DNA of 64,000 nucleotides from Acidimicrobiaceae bacterium (GCA_030837965.1 JAUTXP010000047.1:124001-188000), one strand, 5' to 3'; shown: positions 52,046-61,601, counted from the first letter of the stretch. The notes: generated by a model not told the origin, from the letters alone. Program-made: numbers and translations.

Positions 52046-52318
52046 ATGGGTCTCGTCGTCCTTCTCATGCTGTTCGCTGCCTCTTGGCTGCTGCTCATTC
52101 GGCCGCAGCAGCAGCGGCTGCGCGCCCAGCGCCAACTGGTCGCGTCGCTCGAGGTGGGGGAGCGGGTCTTGACCGCGGGAGGCATCGTCGGCACCATCAC
52201 CGCCCTCGACGACACTGAGGCTTCAATCGAAGTGGCGCCCGGGATCGTTCTCACGTTCCTGCGGGCCGCGGTCAGCAGACGGCTGCAGGTCGACGCCGTC
52301 GAGGAGGAGGGGGCGTAG
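52046..52318 (+). CDS. yajC: Preprotein translocase subunit YajC
   Basis: 90 residues with one N-terminal membrane helix (LVVLLMLFAASWLLLI) followed by the YajC signature RPQQQRLRAQRQLVASLEVG and ERVLTAGGIVGTITALDD. It associates with SecDF at the Sec translocon. It is followed by secD after two bases. Confidence 0.93.
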   Translation: MGLVVLLMLFAASWLLLIRPQQQRLRAQRQLVASLEVGERVLTAGGIVGTITALDDTEASIEVAPGIVLTFLRAAVSRRLQVDAVEEEGA

Positions 52319-52320
52319 GA

Positions 52321-53748
52321 ATGCGACGAGGACTCGGTGTGTCGCTGGCCATCGTGGTGACCCTGGCCGTGGGATCGCTCGCCGCGACCCTCATCGGGGG
52401 ACACACGCCCAAGCTCGGCCTGGACCTGCAAGGCGGCCTGTCCGTGGTGCTCCAACCCACGCACACCGTGAACGCCGGTGTGCTGAAGCAGGCCGAGGGC
52501 ATCATCCGCAACCGGGTCGACGCCTTGGGTGTGGCCGAGCCCGACATCCACATCGAAGGCAGCTCGATCATCGTGGCCCTGCCCGGCGTGAAGAACCGCC
52601 AGCGGGCCCTGAGCCTGGTGGGCCAGACCGCGGAGCTGCGGTTCCGTCCGGTGCTCGGCGCCCTGCCCGCCTTCGACGCCAGCCCGCCCAGCACCACGAC
52701 CACCACGGCCGCACCGCCGACGTCGGCGCCGCCCACGCCCACCACCACGCCCGCCCAGATCCCCACCACGAACCGGGAGGGCAACACCAAGGACGCCACC
52801 GTCGTGCTGCCGGTGGCCAAGGAGACGGGCCGGCTCCAGTTGGGCCCGAGCGAGATGGACGGCCGGGCCATCAAGACGGCCAGGGCCAACTTCAACCCCA
52901 CCGCGGGCCAGTGGACGGTCGACTTCACCACCACGGGCGCGGGCAGCAAGCTGCTGTCGGCCCTGTCCCAGAAGTACACGGGCAAGCAGGTCGCCATCGA
53001 GTTGGACGGCCAGGTCAAGTCGGCGCCGCAGTTCCGTGAGGCCATCACCAACGGGCAAGGCCAGATCTCGGGATCGTTCAGCGAGAAGGAGGCCAAGGAC
53101 CTGGCCCTCGTCCTGCGCTATGGCTCGCTGCCCGTCGACCTCAAGCGGGCCACCACCCAGGAGGTGTCGGCCACCCTGGGCAAGGACTCGCTGCGCGCGG
53201 GCCTGTTGGCCGGCCTCATCGGCCTGGGCCTGGTGCTGCTCTACATGATCCTGTACTACCGGGCCCTCGGCATCGTCGTGCTGTTCGGCCTGCTGGTGTC
53301 GGGGATGCTGATGTACTCGATCGTCACCTTCCTGGGGACGTCCAGCGGACTGGCCCTGAGCCTGGCGGGCGCCACGGGGGTGATCGTGTCGGTCGGCGTC
53401 ACCGTCGACTCGTATGTCGTCTACTTCGAACGGCTGAAAGACGAGATCAGGTCGGGCAAGACCATCCGGTCCTCCGTCGACCGCGGCTTCTCCCGCGCCT
53501 ATCGCACGATCATCGCCGCCGACCTGGTGTCGCTGATCGGCGCCGTCCTCCTGTACTTCCTGGCCGTGGGCTCGGTGCGGGGCTTCGCCTTCTTCCTGGG
53601 CCTGTCCACCGTGCTGGACATGGGCATCGCCTACTTCTTCACCCGGCCCATGGTGGTGCTCCTGGGCCGGAACCGCCTCTTCACCGAGGCCCGGTTCTTC
53701 GGGGTCGCCCGAGGCCTGGCCGCCGCCCCCGCCGGAGGTCCCTCGTGA
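52321..53748 (+). CDS. secD: Protein-export membrane protein SecD
   Basis: 475 residues. After the first helix come GLDLQGGLSVVLQP (family D1 motif), a large external P1 domain interrupted by a Thr/Pro/Ala linker (PSTTTTTAAPPTSAPPTPTT), and five more membrane helices with FGLLVSGMLMYSIVTFLG and VTVDSYVVYFERLKDEIRSG. The D-x-x-V-Y-x-x-ERLKDE-type motif is typical of SecD/SecF proton channels. The stop overlaps secF as GTGA. Confidence 0.95.
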   Translation: MRRGLGVSLAIVVTLAVGSLAATLIGGHTPKLGLDLQGGLSVVLQPTHTVNAGVLKQAEGIIRNRVDALGVAEPDIHIEGSSIIVALPGVKNRQRALSLVGQTAELRFRPVLGALPAFDASPPSTTTTTAAPPTSAPPTPTTTPAQIPTTNREGNTKDATVVLPVAKETGRLQLGPSEMDGRAIKTARANFNPTAGQWTVDFTTTGAGSKLLSALSQKYTGKQVAIELDGQVKSAPQFREAITNGQGQISGSFSEKEAKDLALVLRYGSLPVDLKRATTQEVSATLGKDSLRAGLLAGLIGLGLVLLYMILYYRALGIVVLFGLLVSGMLMYSIVTFLGTSSGLALSLAGATGVIVSVGVTVDSYVVYFERLKDEIRSGKTIRSSVDRGFSRAYRTIIAADLVSLIGAVLLYFLAVGSVRGFAFFLGLSTVLDMGIAYFFTRPMVVLLGRNRLFTEARFFGVARGLAAAPAGGPS

Positions 53749-54989
53749 GCACGACGCCCACGTCCCCGCCCACGCCCATCGTGGCCGAGCCCAAAAAGCG
53801 CGGGCTCTGGTACCGGCTCTACCACGGCGAGACGGCCTTCGACTTCATGGGCCGCAAGAAGATCTGGTTCGCCGTCTCCGCGCTGGTCATCCTCGTCGGC
53901 TTCGCGTCGCTGTACGCCCGCGGCCTCAACCTGGGCATCGACTTCAAGGGCGGCACCGCGTGGGACGTCACCACGCGCAGCATGAGCGTCAACAAGGCGC
54001 GCGACGCAGTGCGGCCCGTCGGGTTGGCCGAGGCCAAGATCCAGGTGATCGGCCAAGGCGCCAGCCGGGTCGTGCGCGTCCAGCACGATCTGAAGTGCTC
54101 GGAGGAGGCCGAGCAGGCCAAGTGCACCGACATCACCGACCGGCTGGCCAAGGCCGCGGGCGTGAAGTCGAGCGACGTGAGCATCAACACCGTCGGCCCG
54201 TCGTGGGGCAAGGACATCACCAAAAAGGCCGAGCGGGCCCTCCTGTTCTTCTTCATCGCCGTGGCCCTGTACATCTCGCTGCGCTTCGAGTGGAAGATGG
54301 CGGCGTCGGCCCTGGCCGCGGTGGTGCACGACATCTTGGTGACGGTGGGGATCTACTCGCTCTCCGGCTTCGCCGTGTCGCCCGCCACGGTCATCGCCTT
54401 CCTCACCATCCTCGGGTTCTCCCTGTACGACACCATCGTCGTGTTCGACAAGGTGGAGGAGAACACGCGGGGCCTGGCCGCGTCCGGGCGCATGACCTAC
54501 GCCGACACCGTCAACCTGTCCATGAACCAGGTGCTGATGCGGTCGTTGAACACGTCGCTGGTGGCCATCCTGCCCGTGCTGTCGGTGCTCATCATCGGCG
54601 CCTACGTGCTGGGCGCCACCGCCTTGGAGGACTTCGGCCTGGCCCTGAGCATCGGCCTGCTGACCGGTGCCTACTCGTCCATCTTCATCGCCTCGCCGTT
54701 GCTCGCCGTGTTGAAGGAGCGTGAGCCGCGCTACGCCTCCATCCGCCAGCGGGTCATGTCGCGCGGCGGGGCGGGCATGGTGCCCCTCACCCCGGCCGCG
54801 GCGGCCGCCGCGGGCATGGGGACGCTGGGCGGCGAGCCGCGTGACCAACTGCCCGGCCGCGCTGGTGGAACCGGCAGCGGTGGCGGCGGCAGTAGTGGGG
54901 CCAAGGCGACCACGCCCCGTCCGGCTGGTCAGCGCCCCGGCGCGGGCCGCCCCGCGCCCCGCCCCCGCAAGAAGGGCCGCCGCCGCTAA
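53745..54989 (+). CDS. secF: Protein-export membrane protein SecF
   Basis: 414 residues with six membrane helices. GLNLGIDFKGGTAWDV near residues 60-75 and LGFSLYDTIVVFDKVEENTR are the family motifs. The C-terminal tail of about 90 residues is rich in Gly, Pro, Arg and Lys (GRPAPRPRKKGRRR) and probably contacts membrane or ribosomal partners. Partner of SecD. Confidence 0.95.
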   Translation: MSTTPTSPPTPIVAEPKKRGLWYRLYHGETAFDFMGRKKIWFAVSALVILVGFASLYARGLNLGIDFKGGTAWDVTTRSMSVNKARDAVRPVGLAEAKIQVIGQGASRVVRVQHDLKCSEEAEQAKCTDITDRLAKAAGVKSSDVSINTVGPSWGKDITKKAERALLFFFIAVALYISLRFEWKMAASALAAVVHDILVTVGIYSLSGFAVSPATVIAFLTILGFSLYDTIVVFDKVEENTRGLAASGRMTYADTVNLSMNQVLMRSLNTSLVAILPVLSVLIIGAYVLGATALEDFGLALSIGLLTGAYSSIFIASPLLAVLKEREPRYASIRQRVMSRGGAGMVPLTPAAAAAAGMGTLGGEPRDQLPGRAGGTGSGGGGSSGAKATTPRPAGQRPGAGRPAPRPRKKGRRR

Positions 54990-55018
54990 CCCCTCGCCCG
55001 TTCGCGCCCCCTCCGCGA

Positions 55019-55051
55019 CTTTTCCACAGCACCTGCTGCTGTGGAAAAGAT
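55019..55051. repeat. TTTTCCACA palindrome, copy 3
   Basis: CTTTTCCACAGCA pairs with TGCTGTGGAAAAG around the loop CCTGC, the same orientation as copy 2, with a 13-base stem because the outermost bases differ. It lies between secF (ends 54989) and apt (starts 55093), both on the plus strand. Confidence 0.88.
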
Positions 55052-55092
55052 GGAGAGGCGGTACAGCGCAGGGGTCGTGCGATGATGGAGCG

Positions 55093-55623
55093 ATGACGGG
55101 TGCGGGCTGGCTCAAGGACCACATCCGCGACATTCCCGACTTCCCCCGGCCCGGCGTCGTCTTCAAGGACATCACGCCCCTGCTGGCCGACGTGGATGCC
55201 TTCCGCTTCGCGGTCGACTCCCTGTGCGACCACTTCTCGGGCCAGGCCGTGGACAAGGTGCTCGGCATCGAGGCCCGCGGCTTCATCATCGCCGCCCCCG
55301 TCGCCTACCGGTTCGGCTGCGGATTCGTGCCCGTGCGCAAGGGCGGCAAGCTGCCCTGGCAGGTCGAGAAGGAGGAGTACGTCCTCGAATACGGCTCCGA
55401 CCTGCTCGAGGTCCACAAGGACGCGGTGGCGCCGGGGGAGAGGGCCCTCATCGTGGACGACGTGCTGGCCACCGGCGGCACCGCGTCGGCCGCGGTGCGG
55501 CTGGTCGAGCGGCTGGGCGGCGAGGTGGTCGGGCTCGGGTTCGTGATCGAACTGGGCTTTTTGGGTGGCCGGGAGAAGCTGGTGGGCCACGACCTGGCCG
55601 CCCTGATCGAGTACCAGGCCTGA
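55093..55623 (+). CDS. apt: Adenine phosphoribosyltransferase
   Basis: 176 residues. FPRPGVVFKDITPLL, GIEARGFIIAAPVA, VPVRKGGKLP and the PRPP-binding ALIVDDVLATGGTASAAV are standard for Apt. It salvages adenine to AMP. The stop shares a base with the rel start (TGATG), matching the secDF-apt-rel order of mycobacteria. Confidence 0.95.
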   Translation: MTGAGWLKDHIRDIPDFPRPGVVFKDITPLLADVDAFRFAVDSLCDHFSGQAVDKVLGIEARGFIIAAPVAYRFGCGFVPVRKGGKLPWQVEKEEYVLEYGSDLLEVHKDAVAPGERALIVDDVLATGGTASAAVRLVERLGGEVVGLGFVIELGFLGGREKLVGHDLAALIEYQA

Positions 55624-57848
55624 TGCCCGCGGCCGACCGGGTCCGAGTGCTCCCGTGGCGGCGACAGGCCACGCCCGCGGCCGACGACATTGTCGCCCCC
55701 TTGCTGGCCGCCTACCGCAGGCGCCAGCCCAAGGGCGACACGACGTTGATCGTCAAGGCCTACGAGACGGCCGAGGTGGCCCACCGCGAGCAGCGGCGCA
55801 AGTCGGGCGAGGCCTACATCACCCACCCCGTAGCCGTGGCCACCATCGTGGCCGACCTGGGCCTGGACGACGTGACCGTCGCCGCCGCCCTGCTGCACGA
55901 CGCGGTCGAGGACACCGGCGTCACCCTCGAAGACCTGCAACGCGACTTCGGCCCCATGGTCACGGCCATCGTGGACGGGGTCACCAAGCTGGACAGGGTC
56001 GAGTTCGACTCCAAGGAGGCCCAGCACGCGGCGTCCATCCGCAAGATGTTCATCTCGATGGCCAAGGACCCGCGCGTCCTGATCATCAAGCTGGCCGACC
56101 GGCTCCACAACATGCGGACCATCGCGGCCATGCCGGAATGGAAGCAGCAGCGCACGGCCCAAGAGACGCTCGACATCTACGCCCCGCTGGCCCACCGCCT
56201 CGGCATCCAGGACATCAAGTGGCAGTTGGAGGACTTGGCCTTCGCCACCTTGCACCCCAAGCGCTACGCCGAGATCGAGCAGATGGTGGCCCAGCGCGCG
56301 CCCGAGCGCGACATCTACCTGGCCCAGGTGCTCGAGCAGGTGCGGGACCGGCTGGCCGAGGTCCGCATCGACGGCGACGTCACCGGCAGGCCCAAGCACC
56401 TGTGGTCCATCTACGAGAAGATGGTCATCAAGGGCAAGGAGTTCGACGAGATCAACGACCTGATGGGCATCCGGGTCCTGGTCGACTCGCAGAAGGACTG
56501 CTGGGCCGCCCTCGGCGCCATCCACGCCACGTGGACCCCGGTGCAAGGCCGCTTCAAGGACTACATCAACATGCCCAAGTTCAACCTCTACCAGTCGCTG
56601 CACACGACGGTGGTGGCGCCTCAGGGCAAGCCCTTGGAGGTCCAGATCAGGACGCGCGAGATGCACGCCCGGGCTGAACGGGGGATCGCGGCCCACTGGG
56701 GCTACAAGGAGAAGGCCTCTCCCGAGGACATCGCCTGGCTCAACCGGATGCTCGACTGGCAGAGCGAGACGTCCGACCCCAACGAGTTCTTGGAGACGCT
56801 GAAGTCGGACCTGGAGCAGGACGAGGTCTACGTCTTCACGCCCAAGGGCGACGTGGTGACGCTGCCCATGGGCGCCACTCCCATCGACTTCGCCTACGCC
56901 ATCCATACCGACGTCGGCCACCGCTGCATCGGGGCACGCGTCGACGGCGTGCTGGCGCCGCTCGACACCCAGCTCCGGTCGGGGCAGCGGGTCGAGGTCG
57001 TCACGTCCAAGGTGCCTTCGGCCGGGCCTTCACGCGACTGGCTCAAGATCGTTGCGTCGCCCCGGGCCCGCAACAAGATCCGCCAGTGGTTCTCCCGCGA
57101 GCGCAGGGAGGACGCGGTGGAGGCAGGCCGCGACGAGCTGGTCAAGGCCCTGCGCAAGGAGGGCCTGCCCGTTCAGAAGATCGCGGCGTCGGCCGTCATG
57201 GTGAAGCTGGCCGAGTCGATGAACTACCTCGACCTCGACGCCTTGCACGCGGCCATCGGCGACGGGCACGTGTCGGCCAAGTCGGTGGCCCAGCGGGTGG
57301 CCCGCGAGCTGCGGGGCGGGGACCACGACGAGCAGTTGCCCACCACCGTCCAACAGCCGCACCGGCGGCCGTCGCGCCGGGCCGGTACATCGGGCGTCCA
57401 TGTCGAGGGGCTCGACGACGTGATGGTGCGGCTGTCGCGCTGTTGCACGCCGGTGCCGGGCGACGAGATCATCGGCTTCGTCACCCGCGGGCGGGGCGTG
57501 TCGGTGCATCGAGCCGACTGCGCCAACGCCCAGTCGCTGGTCACCGGGCATCAGGACAGGGTCATCGACGTGGAGTGGGACCGCGAGCGGCCTGGCGTGT
57601 TCGCGGCGTCGATCGAGGTGAAGGCGCTCGACCGTTCTCGGCTCTTGGCCGACGTGACCCGCTCGCTGTCCGAGCACCACGTGAGCATCCTGTCGTCCTC
57701 GTCGTCCACGTCCACCGACCGGGTCTCGACCATGCGCTTCGAGTTCGAGTTGGCCGACCCATCGCACCTGGACTCGCTCCTGGCCTCGGTCAAGCGCATC
57801 GACTCCGTGTTCGACGCCTACCGCATCCTCCCGGGACGAGGCGCCTGA
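55623..57848 (+). CDS. rel: Bifunctional (p)ppGpp synthetase/hydrolase Rel
   Basis: 741 residues. The hydrolase HD domain has LLHDAVEDTG (His92, Asp93) and KLADRLHNMRT. The synthetase domain has GRFKDYINMPKFNLYQSLHT (RFKD at 310-313) and RTREMHARAERGIAAHWGYK. TGS (YVFTPKGDVVTLPMGATPID), a zinc-finger-like RCCTPVPGDEI, and a C-terminal ACT domain follow. Both active sites look intact, as in actinobacterial Rel. It sets the stringent response. Confidence 0.95.
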   Translation: MPAADRVRVLPWRRQATPAADDIVAPLLAAYRRRQPKGDTTLIVKAYETAEVAHREQRRKSGEAYITHPVAVATIVADLGLDDVTVAAALLHDAVEDTGVTLEDLQRDFGPMVTAIVDGVTKLDRVEFDSKEAQHAASIRKMFISMAKDPRVLIIKLADRLHNMRTIAAMPEWKQQRTAQETLDIYAPLAHRLGIQDIKWQLEDLAFATLHPKRYAEIEQMVAQRAPERDIYLAQVLEQVRDRLAEVRIDGDVTGRPKHLWSIYEKMVIKGKEFDEINDLMGIRVLVDSQKDCWAALGAIHATWTPVQGRFKDYINMPKFNLYQSLHTTVVAPQGKPLEVQIRTREMHARAERGIAAHWGYKEKASPEDIAWLNRMLDWQSETSDPNEFLETLKSDLEQDEVYVFTPKGDVVTLPMGATPIDFAYAIHTDVGHRCIGARVDGVLAPLDTQLRSGQRVEVVTSKVPSAGPSRDWLKIVASPRARNKIRQWFSRERREDAVEAGRDELVKALRKEGLPVQKIAASAVMVKLAESMNYLDLDALHAAIGDGHVSAKSVAQRVARELRGGDHDEQLPTTVQQPHRRPSRRAGTSGVHVEGLDDVMVRLSRCCTPVPGDEIIGFVTRGRGVSVHRADCANAQSLVTGHQDRVIDVEWDRERPGVFAASIEVKALDRSRLLADVTRSLSEHHVSILSSSSSTSTDRVSTMRFEFELADPSHLDSLLASVKRIDSVFDAYRILPGRGA

Positions 57849-57900
57849 CACGGCCCGGCCCGCCGGTCGTAGTAGAGGGAAAACGACTGGGGAGGCCGGC

Positions 57901-58467
57901 ATGGGTCGGATCAAGCGGGGAGTGGCGGCGGTAGCAGTCTCGGCGGCGACGGCGGTCGGGATGGGGGCGCCGGGGGCGTCGGCCACCAACGTGGGCATCT
58001 CCGGTGCGGTGGGCACCGGGTTCATCTCGTACACGCCGCCGCTCGGGGTCACGCCGGTTCACACCACGTGGAGCTACTCGACGACGATCATCGGCCTGGC
58101 CATCGCCGCGGCCGTCCCGCCGCCGCCCCTGCCCGCCATCTCCCCGACCTACACGGCGGCGTGCACGTTCGCGGGCAGCAGCAACGGCATCCTGGGATCG
58201 CCGCCGGTGGGGGAGGACGCGGCCGTGGGCGGCGGCAGCGTCACCGGCACGTGCGCGGCCGACGCGTTAGGAACCCGCCTGGCCCTGGCGGGCACGGGGA
58301 CCTACGCGCGGGTCGGCAACGTCATGGTGATCACCGGACCGGCCACGCTGACGGTGGGCGGCATCATCGTGCCGGGCAGCATGCGGGCCGTGGTCGTGCT
58401 GCTCCCCAACACCACGTCGCTGAACAACTTCAGCGCCGTGTGGGTGTCGAGCTTCACGATCGCCTGA
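57901..58467 (+). CDS. Secreted protein of unknown function
   Basis: 188 residues. A signal peptide (GVAAVAVSAATAVGMGAPGASA) is followed by a beta-rich, Gly/Thr/Val-rich body with two cysteines (YTAACTFAGSSNG and GTCAADALG). No domain is recognised. GGGGAGGCCGGC precedes the ATG. It is an insertion in the rel-hisS interval. Confidence 0.7.
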   Translation: MGRIKRGVAAVAVSAATAVGMGAPGASATNVGISGAVGTGFISYTPPLGVTPVHTTWSYSTTIIGLAIAAAVPPPPLPAISPTYTAACTFAGSSNGILGSPPVGEDAAVGGGSVTGTCAADALGTRLALAGTGTYARVGNVMVITGPATLTVGGIIVPGSMRAVVVLLPNTTSLNNFSAVWVSSFTIA

Positions 58468-58475
58468 TTTCGTGT

Positions 58476-58518
58476 CTGGAGGACATGGCCTGCGGATAAC
58501 GCGGGCTATGTCCTCCAG
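58476..58518. repeat. GGAGGACAT stem-loop element, copy 4 (subtype B)
   Basis: CTGGAGGACAT pairs with ATGTCCTCCAG. It starts nine bases after the stop of the secreted-protein gene and ends 36 bases before hisS. It shares the inner GGCCTGCGGA with copy 1 read in reverse. Confidence 0.9.
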
Positions 58519-58553
58519 AGCGCGGACGCACCGCCGCTAGCCTCGCCCGCCTC

Positions 58554-59816
58554 ATGTCCCAGCAGTTCCAGGCCCCTCCCGGCACCTTCGACGTCCTGCC
58601 TCCCGACTCGGCCCGCTACACCGAGTTGGTCGCCCGCTTCGCCGGTCATGCCTCGCGAGCAGGCTTCGGCCTCATCGTGCAGCCCATGTTCGAGGACGTG
58701 GGCGTGTTCCAACGCCTCGGCGGGTCGACGGACATCGTGCGCAAGGAGATGTACGACTTCGAGGACAAGGGCGGCCGCCGCATCGCCCTACGCCCCGAGG
58801 GGACGGCACCGGTGGCCAGGGCCTACGTCCAGCACCGCCCGTCGGTGCCGTGGAAGGTCTGGTACCTCACCCCCAAGTTCCGCTACGAGCGGCCCCAGGC
58901 GGGCCGGTTCAAGCAGCACCACGAGGTGGGCGCCGAGGCTCTCGGGACCGACGACGCCGATCTCGACGTCGAGCTGATCGCGCTGGCCTGGTTCTTCTAC
59001 GCCGACCTCGGCCTGTCGCGCGTCCGGCTCCTGCTGAACAGCCTGGGCGACGGGACGTGCAGGCCCGCGTATCGGGCCGCCCTGCAAGCCTTCCTCGAGG
59101 CCCGCCGCGACCAACTCTGTGACGAGCACAAGGACCGCATCGCCGACAACCCGCTGCGCGTCCTCGACTGCAAACGGCCTGCCTGCCAGGAGGCGACCAA
59201 GGATGCGCCCCGTCAGCTCGACCACTTGTGCGAGCCCTGCGCGGCCCACTTCGCCCGCGTCACGTCGGGCCTCGACGCGCTCGGCATCCCGCACACGGTG
59301 GAGACCCGCCTCGTCCGCGGCATGGACTACTACACCCGCACCACGTTCGAGTTCGCGGCCGAGGCGTTGGAGTCGGCCCAGAACGCGGTGGGCGGCGGCG
59401 GCCGTTACGACGGCCTGGTCGAGCAGTTGGGCGGCCCGGCCACGCCCGGCATCGGGTTCGGCCTCGGCATCGAGCGCATCCTCCTCGCGTGCGATGCCGA
59501 GGGCGTGTTCGCCGTGCCCGAGTCGCGCACCGACGTCTTCATCGTGGACACCACCGGCCAGGCCGCCACCCGCCTGGCCCACCGACTGCGCCAAGCCGGT
59601 GTGCGCTGCGACCGGGCCTTCGACGGCCGGTCCATGAAGGCCCAGATGAAGGCGGCCGACCGGGCCGGCGCGCGTCTTGCGCTGATCATCGGCGACGACG
59701 AGGCCGCGGCGGGGACGGTCAGCGTGCGCGGCTTGCAGGGCCTTCGGGGCGAGGGCGGGCAGGAGACGGTGGCCATGGACGATGTGGTCGACTACGTGAG
59801 AGGGCTGCTGACGTGA
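58554..59816 (+). CDS. hisS: Histidyl-tRNA synthetase
   Basis: 420 residues of class-II synthetase: FQAPPGTFDVLPPDSARYTE, RPEGTAPVARAYVQH, FRYERPQAGRFKQHHEVGAE, TRLVRGMDYYTRTTFEF (histidine-A box region) and GFGLGIERILL (motif 3). A C-terminal anticodon domain follows. No T-box leader is seen. The stop overlaps aspS as GTGA. Confidence 0.96.
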   Translation: MSQQFQAPPGTFDVLPPDSARYTELVARFAGHASRAGFGLIVQPMFEDVGVFQRLGGSTDIVRKEMYDFEDKGGRRIALRPEGTAPVARAYVQHRPSVPWKVWYLTPKFRYERPQAGRFKQHHEVGAEALGTDDADLDVELIALAWFFYADLGLSRVRLLLNSLGDGTCRPAYRAALQAFLEARRDQLCDEHKDRIADNPLRVLDCKRPACQEATKDAPRQLDHLCEPCAAHFARVTSGLDALGIPHTVETRLVRGMDYYTRTTFEFAAEALESAQNAVGGGGRYDGLVEQLGGPATPGIGFGLGIERILLACDAEGVFAVPESRTDVFIVDTTGQAATRLAHRLRQAGVRCDRAFDGRSMKAQMKAADRAGARLALIIGDDEAAAGTVSVRGLQGLRGEGGQETVAMDDVVDYVRGLLT

Positions 59817-61537
59817 CCTACAGGACCGACTACTGCGGCGCGCTCCGCGCGTCCGACGCGGGCAGGCAGGTGACGGTGTGCGGATGGGTCGGGCGCCGCC
59901 GCGAGCACGGCGAGCACCTGGCCTTCATCGACCTGCGCGACCACACCGGGATCGTGCAGTGCGTGGTGGCCAATGCCCACGACCTGCGGGCCGAATACGT
60001 GCTGAAGATCACGGGCACGGTGCGACCGCGCCCAGAGGGCACGGTGAACGAGCACCTGCCCACGGGGGACGTGGAGATCGGCGACTGCGAGGTCGAGGTG
60101 CTGTCCACGGCCGAGCCGCCGCCGTTCCCGATCAGCGACCGCATGGAGGCGGACGAGAGCGTGCGGCTGCGCTACCGGTACCTCGACATGCGCCGCGACT
60201 CCATGCAGCGCAACCTCCGTCTGCGGGCCCGGGTCAACAGTGCCCTGCGCAATGCCATGGACCGGCAGGGCTTCGTCGAGATCGAGACCCCCATGCTCAT
60301 CGCGTCCACGCCCGAGGGCGCGCGCGACTTCATCGTCCCCTCCCGCTTGCAGCCGGGCACGTTCTACGCGCTGCCGCAGAGCCCACAGTTGTTCAAGCAG
60401 CTCTGCATGGTGGGCGGGCTCGACCGCTACTACCAGATCGCCCGGTGCCTGCGGGACGAGGATCTACGGGCCGACCGGCAGTTCGAGTTCATGCAGCTCG
60501 ACGTGGAGATGAGCTTCGCCACCCAGGAGGACGTGTTCGAAGCGGTGTCGACTGCGGTCATCGCCGCGGTGGAGGCGGCCGTCGGGGAGACGCCCGGCGA
60601 CATTGCGCGCATGACGTGGCTGGAAGCGGCCGAGCGCTTCGGCTCGGACAAGCCCGACGTGCGCTTCGGCATGGAGCTGGTCGAGCTGACCGACACCTTC
60701 GCGTCCACCGAGTTCAAGGCCTTCCAGGCCCCGTGCGTCAAGGGCATCCGGGTGCCGAGCGGCGGCGACACCACCCGCGGCAGGCTCGACGCCCTGACCG
60801 ACATGGCCAAGCGCTGGGGGGCCAAGGGCCTGGTGTGGATGCGGGTCACCGGCGACGATCCGGGGCTCGACTCGCCCGTGGCCAAGTTCTTGTCCGAGAC
60901 CGAGTTGCGGGCGCTGCGCTCCACCATGCAGGCCGAGGCGGGCGACCTGTTGCTGCTCGTCGCCGACGAGCGGCCCAAGGTCCGGCACGTCCTGGGCCTG
61001 CTGCGACTCGAGCTGGGCAGGCCACCGGTCAACGAGGGCGGGCTCAACTTCTTGTGGGTCACCGACTTCCCGCTGTTCGCGTCCATCGAGGACGGCAGGC
61101 CGGTGCCCGCCCACCACCCGTTCACCATGCCCCACCCCGACGACATGGAGAAGCTGGAGTCGGACCCGCTGGCCGTGCGCTCGCAGGCCTACGACCTCGT
61201 CGTCAACGGCTGGGAGCTGGGCTCGGGCAGCGTGCGAATCCACCGCCACGACGTGCAGCAGCGCATCTTCGGGCTGCTCGGCATCGGGCCCGAGGAGGCC
61301 CAGGCCAAGTTCGGGTTCCTGCTCGACGCCTTCCGCTTCGGGCCGCCGCCCCACGCGGGCTTCGCCTTCGGCACCGACCGGCTGGTGGCCATCCTGGCGG
61401 GCGAGGAGAACATCCGCGAGGTCATCGCCTTTCCCAAGACGCAGTCGGGCCTGGACCCGCTCACCAACGCGCCCACGCCGGTGGACGAGCGGGCCCTCAC
61501 CGAACTGGGCTTGCGCCTCCTGCCGCCCGCAACCTGA
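59813..61537 (+). CDS. aspS: Aspartyl-tRNA synthetase, bacterial type
   Basis: 574 residues: N-terminal OB fold (TVCGWVGRRREHGEHLAFID), class-II core (RYRYLDMRR, ETPMLIASTPEGARDFIVPS, YQIARCLRDEDLRADRQFEF), the bacterial GAD insertion domain (FAST...LVWMRVTGDD), and motif 3 GFAFGTDRLVAILAGEENIR. Whether it is discriminating or also charges tRNA-Asn depends on gatCAB elsewhere. GTG start. Confidence 0.96.
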   Translation: MTYRTDYCGALRASDAGRQVTVCGWVGRRREHGEHLAFIDLRDHTGIVQCVVANAHDLRAEYVLKITGTVRPRPEGTVNEHLPTGDVEIGDCEVEVLSTAEPPPFPISDRMEADESVRLRYRYLDMRRDSMQRNLRLRARVNSALRNAMDRQGFVEIETPMLIASTPEGARDFIVPSRLQPGTFYALPQSPQLFKQLCMVGGLDRYYQIARCLRDEDLRADRQFEFMQLDVEMSFATQEDVFEAVSTAVIAAVEAAVGETPGDIARMTWLEAAERFGSDKPDVRFGMELVELTDTFASTEFKAFQAPCVKGIRVPSGGDTTRGRLDALTDMAKRWGAKGLVWMRVTGDDPGLDSPVAKFLSETELRALRSTMQAEAGDLLLLVADERPKVRHVLGLLRLELGRPPVNEGGLNFLWVTDFPLFASIEDGRPVPAHHPFTMPHPDDMEKLESDPLAVRSQAYDLVVNGWELGSGSVRIHRHDVQQRIFGLLGIGPEEAQAKFGFLLDAFRFGPPPHAGFAFGTDRLVAILAGEENIREVIAFPKTQSGLDPLTNAPTPVDERALTELGLRLLPPAT

Positions 61538-61601
61538 GCGCGACCTGACCGCGGCCTGACCGCGGCGGCACCATCGCCGGGCCGTCGTCGCACCGTGGCG
61601 G

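Noticed and set aside
4514-55051. Replication origin indicated by DnaA-box-like sequences
   Set aside because: Only isolated pairs are found, separated by tens of kilobases, without dnaA, dnaN or an AT-rich unwinding region.
61538-61601. Repeated CTGACCGCGGC before the sensor kinase
   Set aside because: There are only two short copies, compatible with chance or slippage in G+C-rich DNA.
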